Origin: JBAXLO01 sp037134755
Lineage (GTDB): Bacteria > Bacteroidota > Bacteroidia > Bacteroidales > JACABE01
Direction: 5' to 3'
Assembly: GCA_037134755.1 (NCBI GenBank)
Contig: JBAXLO010000229.1
Location: 1-7,001 of the forward strand
Length of the DNA stretch: 7,001 nucleotides
The first letter of the stretch is position 1; each line of letters opens with the position of its first letter. Below the pieces are notes generated by a model. The model did no database searches, was not told the DNA's origin, and saw nothing but the letters and a program-made list of their open reading frames with translations. The translations under genes and the position numbers were made by a program. Below are positions 1 to 5,470 of this stretch, piece by piece.

Positions 1-241
1 ATCTTTAATTAGTCTTTTAACCGTTTATACTATATGGATGGTTAAAAATGTTTTTGTCCTAAAAAACAATTCTCCAAGACATTTTAACTTTTAGAGAAGA
101 TTTTTTACTTTTATGCAAGATCATTTAACTTTTGTTTGGTGGAAGAGAAATGCAGGGGCAAATAAATAAGGGTAGTGGAGTTCTATTTTGACAAAAAGTC
201 GTTAAGAATATCACCCAGATAAATTTAATTTATACAAATTA
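1..241. other. Non-coding left flank
   Basis: No convincing gene is visible here. One plus-strand frame is open from base 2 to a TAG at 92-94 (about 30 codons, hydrophobic then basic). It could be the tail of a gene starting outside the window, but nothing in it is recognisable. The stretch otherwise holds the tandem repeat at 75-136 and AT-rich sequence leading to the serA terminator. A DUF1015-family gene often follows serA in Bacteroidota operons, but none is seen here. Confidence 0.5.
75..136. repeat. Imperfect ~20-bp tandem repeat, three units
   Basis: Three consecutive units begin CAAGA, GAAGA and CAAGA at 75, 96 and 116. Each continues through a T-rich middle to a shared (A)ACTTTT core. 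Units are 20-21 bp and differ at several positions, so the array is old or under weak constraint. It sits in non-coding DNA beyond the serA terminator. It does not resemble a CRISPR array, because there are no conserved repeats separated by unique spacers. Function is unknown. Confidence 0.6.
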
Positions 242-271
242 AAAAGCTCGTTTCGAAAGAAACGAGCTTTT
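242..271 (-). terminator. Intrinsic terminator of the serC-serA operon
   Basis: A perfect 13-bp stem pairs AAAAGCTCGTTTC (242-254) with GAAACGAGCTTTT (259-271) around a 4-base loop. On the minus strand the hairpin lies about 50 bases after the serA stop codon. It ends in GCTTTTT followed by an AT-rich run, as expected for a Rho-independent terminator. The stem is symmetric with A/T tracts on both sides, so it could also stop transcription arriving from the left. Confidence 0.9.
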
Positions 272-322
272 AAAACATTAATAAATCTTCTCTACATTAT
301 TATAGTAAAGAATAAATTTGAT

Positions 323-1246
323 TTATTTATTTACTTGATATGTTTTATCACCAGTTTTAATAAATTTTACAATTTGATTAGCTGCTGCTAAACCTGCATT
401 TATATTAGCTTCTGAAGTTTGAGCACCCATTTTCTTTGGTGTAAAGAAATATTTACCGGCAAACTTTTCTGCAATTTCTGCTTTGCAACCAGGTTCTACA
501 TCTGATACATATTTAAAGTCTGCTCTTTCAGTGAATATCTGAAGCAAACCTTCTTCGTCAATAACTTCTTTACGAGCAGTGTTAACCAAACAAGCATTCT
601 TTGGCATCTTTGATAGTAATTCAAAGTTGATTGACTTCTTGGTCTTTTCAGTAGCAGGCATGTTTAAAGAAACGTATTGGCAAGTTGAATATAATGTTTC
701 AACATTATCAATATATATTATACCATCTTTTTCCATAGCTTCTTTTGATACAAAAGGATCGAAAGCATAAACTTCCATACCAAATCCTTTTGCAATTTCG
801 CCTATATAACGACCTACATTTCCATAAGCATGTATGCCTAATTTCTTTCCTCTTAATTCAGTTCCTGATGAACCATCATAATTATTACGGGCAGCCATTA
901 CCATCATCCCTAATGCAAGTTCTGCAACTGCATTTGAATTCTGTCCGGGAGTATTCATTGCTACAATTCCTTTTTCGGTACAAGCAGCTAAATCAATATT
1001 ATCATAACCTGCACCAGCACGAACAATTATTTTAAGGTTTTTGCCTGCATCAATAACTTCTTTGTTAGCAATATCACTTCTTATAATTACTGCGTCAACA
1101 TCTGCAATAGCATTTACAAAATCACTTTGTGCAGGATATTTTTCTAAAAGAACAAGTTGGAAACCTGCATCTTCAACTATCTTTCTTATTCCATCTACGG
1201 CAGCCTTAGCAAATGGCTTGTCAGTAGCTACTAATACTTTTGTCAT
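323..1246 (-). CDS. serA: D-3-phosphoglycerate dehydrogenase, short type with active-site Lys
   Basis: This cytoplasmic enzyme oxidises 3-phosphoglycerate to 3-phosphohydroxypyruvate with NAD+, the first step of serine synthesis. Its 307 residues show the D-isomer-specific 2-hydroxyacid dehydrogenase plan. The substrate-binding part has RAGAGYDNID (76-85). The Rossmann motif is AYGNVG (140-145), with alanine replacing the first glycine of GxGxxG. NTAR (222-225) and DVEP (249-252) mark the usual Arg and Glu regions. The usual Pro-His of the catalytic site is replaced by TPKKMGAQTSEAN (269-281), so lysine stands where histidine is expected; this is known from the Bacteroidota/Entamoeba type of the enzyme. 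No ACT or ASB regulatory domain follows, so feedback inhibition by serine through ACT is not expected. It lies 94 bp after serC and is probably co-transcribed with it. The ATG has no Shine-Dalgarno sequence, only an A-rich leader, as is usual for this phylum. Confidence 0.95.
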   Translation of the reverse strand: MTKVLVATDKPFAKAAVDGIRKIVEDAGFQLVLLEKYPAQSDFVNAIADVDAVIIRSDIANKEVIDAGKNLKIIVRAGAGYDNIDLAACTEKGIVAMNTPGQNSNAVAELALGMMVMAARNNYDGSSGTELRGKKLGIHAYGNVGRYIGEIAKGFGMEVYAFDPFVSKEAMEKDGIIYIDNVETLYSTCQYVSLNMPATEKTKKSINFELLSKMPKNACLVNTARKEVIDEEGLLQIFTERADFKYVSDVEPGCKAEIAEKFAGKYFFTPKKMGAQTSEANINAGLAAANQIVKFIKTGDKTYQVNK

Positions 1247-1278
1247 ACTATTTGTTTTTTATTTATTGTTAAAAAAAG

Positions 1279-1329
1279 AAAAGGTAAACTCAATATTGAT
1301 TAATATAATCCTTATTAAGTTTACCTTTT
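1279..1329 (-). terminator. Terminator-like or attenuator hairpin between serC and serA
   Basis: The 12-base arms AAAAGGTAAACT (1279-1290) and AGTTTACCTTTT (1318-1329) pair perfectly around a 27-base AT-rich loop. On the minus strand the hairpin follows the serC stop by about 11 bases and is followed at once by CTTTTTTT. That is an intrinsic-terminator layout. No TAnnTTTG promoter is visible between it and serA. Either it acts as a partial terminator that lowers serA expression relative to serC, or it protects the 3' end of a processed serC message. The low GC content of the stem suggests incomplete termination. Confidence 0.65.
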
Positions 1330-1340
1330 TAAATTAAATA

Positions 1341-2411
1341 TTATGCGTTATTTTTTTCAAATTCTTTCATGCAATCAACTAAAGCCTGAACGCTTTCGAT
1401 TGGCATTGCATTGTAGCAAGAAGCGCGGAAACCACCTACTGAACGGTGTCCTTTTATGCCTATCATTCCATTAGCTTTTGCAAAATCCATGAAAGCATCT
1501 TCTTTATCCTGATATTGTTCGTTCATTACAAAACAGATATTCATTAAAGAACGGTCTTCAGTTTCGGCTGTTCCTTTGAACATAGTATTGCGATCGATTT
1601 CATCATAAAGAAGTTTAGCTTTAGCTTTGTTTATCTCATACATTTTTTCTAAACCACCAATTGATTTGATCCATCTTAATGTTTCGCGAACTGCAAAGAT
1701 TGCAAAACATGGAGGTGTGTTGAACATAGAACCTTCTTTAATATGAGTTCTGTAGTCTAACATTGTAGGGATAGTTCTTTCAACTTTTCCTAAAATATCT
1801 TCTCTAACGATTACGAAAGTAACACCGGCTGGTCCTAAATTCTTTTGAGCACCACCGTAAATCATACCGTATTTCTTAACATCAACAGGACGGCTGAAAA
1901 TATCTGACGACATATCTGCAATTAAAGTTACAGGGCTGTCGATATCAACATGTAATTCTGTTCCGTAGATAGTGTTGTTGGTTGTGATATGGAAATAATC
2001 TACATCAGTTGGAACAACATAAGTTTTTGGTACATAACTAAAGTTTTTGTCAGATGAGGAAGCCACGATATTTACTTCTCCAAATAACTTAGCTTCTTTA
2101 TTAGCTTTTTTTGCCCATACACCTGTTTCAAGGTATGCAGCTTTTTTATTTAATAAATTAAAAGGTATCATGCAGAACTGTAGGCTTGCTCCACCTCCTA
2201 AAAATAATACTTGATAACCTTCAGGGATGTTCAACTGTTCTTTGAATAAAGCTACAGTTTCGTCCATGATTGCTTGAAACTCTTTACTTCTGTGAGAGAT
2301 TTCAATTAATGACATTCCGATACCATCTAAATCTAAAACAGCCTTTGCTGTATTTTCGATTGTTGATTTTGGCAAGATACATGGTCCTGCATTAAAATTA
2401 TGTTTCTTCAT
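1341..2411 (-). CDS. serC: Phosphoserine aminotransferase
   Basis: This PLP-dependent class V aminotransferase converts 3-phosphohydroxypyruvate plus glutamate to O-phosphoserine plus 2-oxoglutarate, the second step of serine synthesis. In many bacteria it also serves pyridoxal phosphate synthesis. The 356 residues are full length for the family. Visible landmarks are FNAGPCILP (6-14), the MSLIEISHRS region (33-42), LGGGASLQF (71-79) for cofactor phosphate binding, ADMSSD (165-170), and GGAQKNLGPAG (187-197) with the Schiff-base lysine at about 190. The C-terminal GHRSVGGFRASCYNA (321-335) binds substrate phosphate. It is the first gene of a leftward operon with serA. The start is supported by the conserved N-terminal motif. 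A TACTTTTG promoter element lies 57 bases upstream, and there is no Shine-Dalgarno sequence. Confidence 0.96.
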   Translation of the reverse strand: MKKHNFNAGPCILPKSTIENTAKAVLDLDGIGMSLIEISHRSKEFQAIMDETVALFKEQLNIPEGYQVLFLGGGASLQFCMIPFNLLNKKAAYLETGVWAKKANKEAKLFGEVNIVASSSDKNFSYVPKTYVVPTDVDYFHITTNNTIYGTELHVDIDSPVTLIADMSSDIFSRPVDVKKYGMIYGGAQKNLGPAGVTFVIVREDILGKVERTIPTMLDYRTHIKEGSMFNTPPCFAIFAVRETLRWIKSIGGLEKMYEINKAKAKLLYDEIDRNTMFKGTAETEDRSLMNICFVMNEQYQDKEDAFMDFAKANGMIGIKGHRSVGGFRASCYNAMPIESVQALVDCMKEFEKNNA

Positions 2412-2467
2412 ATTGTATTGATTTAAACTATTATTATACTAAATTTATATAGGTGTTAATTTGAGAA

Positions 2468-2475
2468 CAAAAGTA
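2468..2475 (-). promoter_or_regulatory. Bacteroidota-type -7 promoter element for serC-serA
   Basis: On the minus strand this reads TACTTTTG, a full match to the Bacteroidota -7 consensus TAnnTTTG. Transcription would start near 2460-2463 and give a leader of about 50 bases before serC. No clear TTTG -33 element is present. The -33 region instead overlaps the palindrome at 2491-2500. Confidence 0.65.
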
Positions 2476-2490
2476 TATATTTATTTTATC

Positions 2491-2500
2491 ATAGCGCTAT
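2491..2500. promoter_or_regulatory. Perfect 10-bp palindrome, candidate operator
   Basis: ATAGCGCTAT is a perfect palindrome and the only GC-containing word in a long A/T-rich stretch. It starts 16 bp upstream of the serC -7 element, where a -33 box would sit, and lies 48 bp upstream of the rightward promoter element. The position suits a repressor or activator site acting on serC. No regulator can be named from the sequence. Confidence 0.35.
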
Positions 2501-2547
2501 TTTTTTTAATATATTTTTTTATTTAATTATCATATTTAAAATAATAC

Positions 2548-2555
2548 TACTTTTG
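2548..2555 (+). promoter_or_regulatory. Bacteroidota-type -7 promoter element for the DUF4139 gene
   Basis: TACTTTTG on the plus strand is a full match to TAnnTTTG and the same 8-mer as the serC element. Transcription would start near 2560-2563, giving a leader of about 72 bases. No clear -33 TTTG is present about 24 bp upstream. Confidence 0.6.
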
Positions 2556-2572
2556 ATGAGTTATATTATATG

Positions 2573-2596
2573 TTGATAAGGTATTAATCTTATCAA
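2573..2596 (+). promoter_or_regulatory. Leader hairpin before the DUF4139 gene
   Basis: TTGATAAG (2573-2580) and CTTATCAA (2589-2596) pair perfectly around an 8-base loop. The flanks ATG/CAT extend the pairing if one base is bulged. The hairpin starts about 10 bases after the predicted transcription start and ends 38 bases before the ATG, so it would form at the 5' end of the message. It could be a stability element or a protein-binding site. It has no T-tract, so it is not a terminator. Confidence 0.4.
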
Positions 2597-2634
2597 ACAT
2601 TATAAAAAAGATTTATAATTTAATAAATACATTT

Positions 2635-4689
2635 ATGAAGAAGTTACTGGTTTTATTAGCTTTATTGGTTACAACCAATGCTTATTGTACGTTAGATACC
2701 ATTAATGCAAAGTCGAAGATTACAAATGTTACAGTGTTCTTTAGTGGGGCACAGATAACGAGGAATGCTGATATTAAGCTTTCCAAAGGTAAACATATTA
2801 TTAAAATAGATATGTTGCCACGTGAGATTAATCCGCAGAGCATACAGGTTGAAAGGATTAATTTATGTAAGATTCTTTCGGTAAAGCATCAGCTGGGGAA
2901 TAACACTGAAAATAAGAAAAGCGATGAGCAGATTGAAATACAAAAGAAGATAGATGAACAGGAATTTAATATCAGAGAGATTAAAAATAAGCAAAGTGTA
3001 TTTGATCTGGAAGAAAAATTATTGCTCGACAACAGTAATCTAAAGAAGAAGGATGAGGGTGCTACGCTAAGTGTAATTAAAGAAGCTGCTGATTTCTATC
3101 GTCAGCGTTTGAATGAGATAAGATTAGGCAAACTTAAACTTAATAATGATATCAAAACTTCTAAAGATAAAATTCAGGAGTTATATGTTAAGTTGAACGA
3201 GATTATCTCTAAAAAGAATAAAGAATACAGCATGATACTGATTGCTATTGAGGCCGAAAAGGAAACGACTATTGATTTAAATGTAAAATATTTTATTGAA
3301 TCGGCGGGATGGAAACCTACCTATGATTTTAGAGTGGATGACATTACCAAACCATTGGTTATTGTTTATAATGCCAATGTATATCAGTCGACAGGGGAGG
3401 AGTGGAGCAATGTTAATATTAAGTTATCAACGGGCAATCCTTTGCTTAGTGGCAATAAACCTGAATTAAATACCTGGTATCTGGGTAGAAATAATGCATA
3501 TAATACTACTATTGTTGCAAAAGGGCAAAGTGTTTTTAAAGGTAGAGTTATTGATAAGGAAACCAATGAAGCAATTCCGTTTGCAAGCATAGGTGTAATG
3601 GATGGTACTAAAACAATAGGCATGGCTACTTCGGATATTGATGGTCGTTTTTCGATTAATCCTTTGCCTTCGGGTACTTTTGATGTTAAAGTTTCGTACA
3701 TTGGTTACAAACCTATTGTGAACCGACTTACTTTTAATCCAAATATGATAACTTATAATGATTTTAAAGTGGAGGCTTCTGCAATTAGTTTGCAAGAGGT
3801 TGTTATTACAGAATATAAAGAACCTTTGATTGAAAGAGATGCTGAGTATAATCAAGTTGTTACTAGTGAAGAGATAAGTAAATTACCTGGAAGATCAGAA
3901 GAAAGAATAACTCCGAGACAAGTAAGACAAATTCCGAGTTCAAGTTCTTTTAACTGGAGTAATACCGGATATAGTGAAGATAATTTCACTGTTGATGGTG
4001 TAAAATCTAATTATACTTTAAGTAAGAATAAAGAGCAAACTATTTCTACAGATTATATCTCCAATTCATTGAAATCGGCGGTAACGCATCTTGAATATAC
4101 TATTGATATTCCTTACACTGTGCCTTCGGATGGGGAGGAATATACTATAAAGATAAAAGAAGTAAGTTTGCCTGTGATATACGAATATTATGCGGTTCCT
4201 AAGATTGATAACGATGCTTTTTTGATTGCTAAGATCAAAGACTGGACAACTTTAAATCTGCTTACCGGTAAGACCAGTATTTATTATCAAGGTACTTTTA
4301 CAGGCGAATCGATGATAAATGCTGATAATACCAGCGACACTTTAAATATTTCGCTTGGCAGAGACCGTAATATTATTGTAAAAAGAGAGGGCAACAAAGA
4401 AATGTCGGACAAAAGGATAATGGGAAGCAATATAAAAGAGACTATTGGGTGGGATATTACTGTAAAGAATAATAAAACCGCCAGTGTAAAAGTGGTGATT
4501 GAAGACCAGTATCCGATATCCGAAAAGAAATCAATTGAGGTTAATTTGCTGGAATCGTCCAATGCTAAAGTGGATGAAAAGACAGGTAAAATTACCTGGG
4601 ATGTTACCATTGAACCTGATAGTAAAAAGGTGTTGACTTATAAATATATTGTAAAATATCCAAAAGAATTAAATCTATCAATAGAATAA
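2635..4689 (+). CDS. Secreted DUF4140/DUF4139 (MuiA-like) protein with CarboxypepD_reg-like insert
   Basis: The 684-residue product begins with a Sec signal peptide (about 1-18: Lys-Lys, a Leu/Val-rich core, then TTNAYC, which is not a proper lipobox). Next come a DUF4140-like beta segment (about 28-85, ITNVTVFFSGAQITRNA), a charged coiled-coil region (about 95-200), and the first part of DUF4139 (about 212-285, with SAGWKPTYDFRV and GEEWSNVNIKLSTGNP). The domain is then interrupted. Residues 298-380 form a carboxypeptidase-regulatory-like beta sandwich (FKGRVIDKETNEAIPFASIGV, DGRFSI, YIGYKP). Residues 385-455 (LQEVVITEY, VVTSEEISKLPGR, FTVDGVKSN) resemble the linker and plug start of SusC/TonB receptors. 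The rest of DUF4139 (about 478-676) ends in a beta-rich WDITV...TWDVTIEP...Y domain. The probable location is the periplasm or outer membrane. DUF4139 proteins are annotated as mucoidy-inhibitor MuiA-like, but their biochemical role is unsettled. The gene appears to be monocistronic. Confidence 0.88.
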   Translation: MKKLLVLLALLVTTNAYCTLDTINAKSKITNVTVFFSGAQITRNADIKLSKGKHIIKIDMLPREINPQSIQVERINLCKILSVKHQLGNNTENKKSDEQIEIQKKIDEQEFNIREIKNKQSVFDLEEKLLLDNSNLKKKDEGATLSVIKEAADFYRQRLNEIRLGKLKLNNDIKTSKDKIQELYVKLNEIISKKNKEYSMILIAIEAEKETTIDLNVKYFIESAGWKPTYDFRVDDITKPLVIVYNANVYQSTGEEWSNVNIKLSTGNPLLSGNKPELNTWYLGRNNAYNTTIVAKGQSVFKGRVIDKETNEAIPFASIGVMDGTKTIGMATSDIDGRFSINPLPSGTFDVKVSYIGYKPIVNRLTFNPNMITYNDFKVEASAISLQEVVITEYKEPLIERDAEYNQVVTSEEISKLPGRSEERITPRQVRQIPSSSSFNWSNTGYSEDNFTVDGVKSNYTLSKNKEQTISTDYISNSLKSAVTHLEYTIDIPYTVPSDGEEYTIKIKEVSLPVIYEYYAVPKIDNDAFLIAKIKDWTTLNLLTGKTSIYYQGTFTGESMINADNTSDTLNISLGRDRNIIVKREGNKEMSDKRIMGSNIKETIGWDITVKNNKTASVKVVIEDQYPISEKKSIEVNLLESSNAKVDEKTGKITWDVTIEPDSKKVLTYKYIVKYPKELNLSIE

Positions 4690-4695
4690 AGGCAA

Positions 4696-4716
4696 AATTA
4701 CGAATTACGAATTACG
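4696..4716. repeat. Three perfect AATTACG heptamers
   Basis: AATTACG occurs three times head to tail at 4696-4702, 4703-4709 and 4710-4716, starting seven bases after the DUF4139 stop codon. It is a short simple tandem array in non-coding DNA. Copy number may vary between strains by slippage. Confidence 0.85.
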
Positions 4717-4729
4717 AAAGGTATTTGGC

Positions 4730-4761
4730 GATTTAGTGATATGGTGATATGGTGATTTGTT
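4730..4761. repeat. Four octamer tandem repeat (GATATGGT type)
   Basis: Four 8-bp units follow one another: GATTTAGT, GATATGGT, GATATGGT, GATTTGTT. The two middle units are identical and the outer ones are diverged. The array lies 13 bp after the AATTACG array and 7 bp before the CCTGTCAGG hairpins, so it belongs to a compact intergenic repeat cluster. Confidence 0.75.
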
Positions 4762-4768
4762 AATACAT

Positions 4769-4845
4769 CCTGTCAGGTTTTTCCGTCCTGACAGGTATAA
4801 CAGCCTCTTTAGAAATAAACCTGACAGGATGGGAAACCTGTCAGG
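4769..4845. repeat. Pair of CCTGTCAGG/CCTGACAGG hairpins (REP-like)
   Basis: The 9-mer CCTGTCAGG or its reverse complement CCTGACAGG occurs four times: 4769-4777 (+), 4787-4795 (-), 4820-4828 (-) and 4837-4845 (+). Each adjacent pair forms a perfect 9-bp stem, with loops of 9 and 8 bases. The two hairpins are 24 bp apart and in opposite polarity, so the whole cluster could fold either as two hairpins or as one larger structure. Stem GC content is far above that of the surroundings. The arrangement resembles REP/BIME-type intergenic repeats. It may also stabilise the 3' end of the DUF4139 message. No transposase gene is nearby. Confidence 0.7.
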
Positions 4846-4856
4846 AGAATTGCCTA

Positions 4857-4889
4857 CCGCTTAGCCGATTTCCGGCTTGGCTGTTTTTT
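4857..4889 (+). terminator. Candidate terminator of the DUF4139 gene
   Basis: A GC-rich stem AGCCG (4863-4867) pairs with CGGCT (4873-4877). An alternative pairing uses AGCC with GGCT (4879-4882), which would place the stem directly against the T-run starting at 4884. The T-rich tract continues past 4900. This is the first T-tract after the rightward gene, about 170 bp beyond its stop. The stem is short, so termination may be weak. The sequence also shares CCGCTTAGC in inverted form with the palindrome at 5367-5398, so it may instead be a repeat element. Confidence 0.45.
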
Positions 4890-4950
4890 CTTTTCTTTTT
4901 TAAACTTTGTATGATAAAATAGATGTACATTTGTAGAGATATGAAAGAAA

Positions 4951-5298
4951 TCAATTGTTATTTTTAAGATATTCTGACAACATTAATTCATAACCTTCAT
5001 ATTGCAATGCATCAAATAACTTAATCTTAAACTCTTCATAATTAATTTCAGATAAATATATTTTATGAATCCCTTTTTTAAAGTTAACTCTAGCACTAAT
5101 ATGTAATAAACCAAAGATAATCCAAATAGCTATTTCGTCCCATTCGTTTTTATTTGCATTTTCTTCAGCCTCATTCCAAGTGGAGGATAAATTATTTGAA
5201 AGAAAACCATTAGTCTCTATCACTTCTTTACCGTCAGAAACATCTATTTCTGTTGGCCAATATTTTAAACCTCTTTTAAATATTTCTTCAGCCTTCAT
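4951..5298 (-). CDS. Small acidic hypothetical protein
   Basis: The 115-residue product is not recognised. It has about 20 Asp/Glu against 13 Lys/Arg, no signal peptide and no convincing transmembrane helix. A hydrophobic segment IAIWIIFGLLHISARV (56-71) looks like a buried helix. Aromatic residues are frequent in the C-terminal half (YLSEINYEEFKIKLFDALQYEGYELMLSEY, about 81-110), which is predicted helical by eye. Small acidic cytoplasmic proteins of this kind include immunity proteins and orphan accessory proteins, but nothing here identifies one. Coding status is supported by a good promoter just upstream and by sensible composition with an uninterrupted frame in AT-rich DNA. It lies alone between two GC-rich repeat elements and could be a recently acquired single-gene insertion. 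Confidence 0.7.
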   Translation of the reverse strand: MKAEEIFKRGLKYWPTEIDVSDGKEVIETNGFLSNNLSSTWNEAEENANKNEWDEIAIWIIFGLLHISARVNFKKGIHKIYLSEINYEEFKIKLFDALQYEGYELMLSEYLKNNN

Positions 5299-5318
5299 AC
5301 ATTCTAAAATTTAGTTTG

Positions 5319-5348
5319 TAAAAGTACAAAATAAATAAACCAAACAAA
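5319..5348 (-). promoter_or_regulatory. Probable promoter of the 115-codon gene
   Basis: On the minus strand a TTTG (5345-5348) is followed after 18 bases by TACTTTTA (5319-5326), which matches TAnnTTTG at all but the last position. The spacing fits the Bacteroidota -33/-7 arrangement. Transcription would begin about 15 bases before the ATG at 5298, giving a very short leader. Confidence 0.5.
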
Positions 5349-5366
5349 AAAAATGTTTAATTTTTA

Positions 5367-5398
5367 TCTGCTAAGCGGACTGAAAGCCGCTAAGCAGA
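5367..5398. repeat. GC-rich imperfect palindrome (REP-like)
   Basis: CTGCTAAGCGG (5368-5378) and CCGCTAAGCAG (5387-5397) are inverted copies with a single central A/A mismatch, flanked by T5367/A5398, around an 8-base loop. The element is much richer in GC than its surroundings. Its GCTAAGCGG word recurs inverted at 4857-4865, so related elements flank the 115-codon gene. It lies only 7 bp from the terminator of the 332-codon gene. Confidence 0.65.
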
Positions 5399-5404
5399 AA
5401 TCAA

Positions 5405-5436
5405 AAAGCCTTACCAAAATTAATTGATAAGGCTTT
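5405..5436 (-). terminator. Intrinsic terminator of the 332-codon gene
   Basis: AAAGCCTTA (5405-5413) pairs with TAAGGCTTT (5428-5436). After one C/A mismatch, CAA pairs with TTG inside the stem and leaves a 6-base loop. On the minus strand the hairpin lies 34 bases after the stop codon at 5471 and ends in GGCTTTTTGATTT. This is a standard Rho-independent terminator. Confidence 0.85.
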
Positions 5437-5470
5437 CATCTTATTTATAACCTATTAATTCCAAATAGCT

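Noticed and set aside
118..170. Short plus-strand frame through the tandem repeat (YARSFNFCLVEEKCRGK-like)
   Set aside because: It is only about 25 codons between stops and arises from the repeat sequence. There is no evidence of translation.
579..1337. Plus-strand open frames opposite serA
   Set aside because: They lie antisense to a clearly conserved enzyme, and their translations are low-complexity or His/Leu-rich without family features.
2635..2700. Lipoprotein signal on the DUF4139 protein
   Set aside because: The cysteine at residue 18 is preceded by NAY, which does not fit the lipobox requirement for a small residue at -1. A standard Sec cleavage is more likely.
3384..3855. Minus-strand open frames opposite the DUF4139 gene
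   Set aside because: They are antisense shadows of well-supported coding sequence with no promoter or recognisable domain.
4287..4610. Minus-strand 107-codon frame rich in hydrophobic residues
   Set aside because: It is the complement of the conserved C-terminal DUF4139 coding region. Its hydrophobicity comes from complementing charged Lys/Asp codons.
4696..4845. CRISPR-like array
   Set aside because: The repeats are 7-9 bp, lack unique spacers of constant length, and no cas gene is present.
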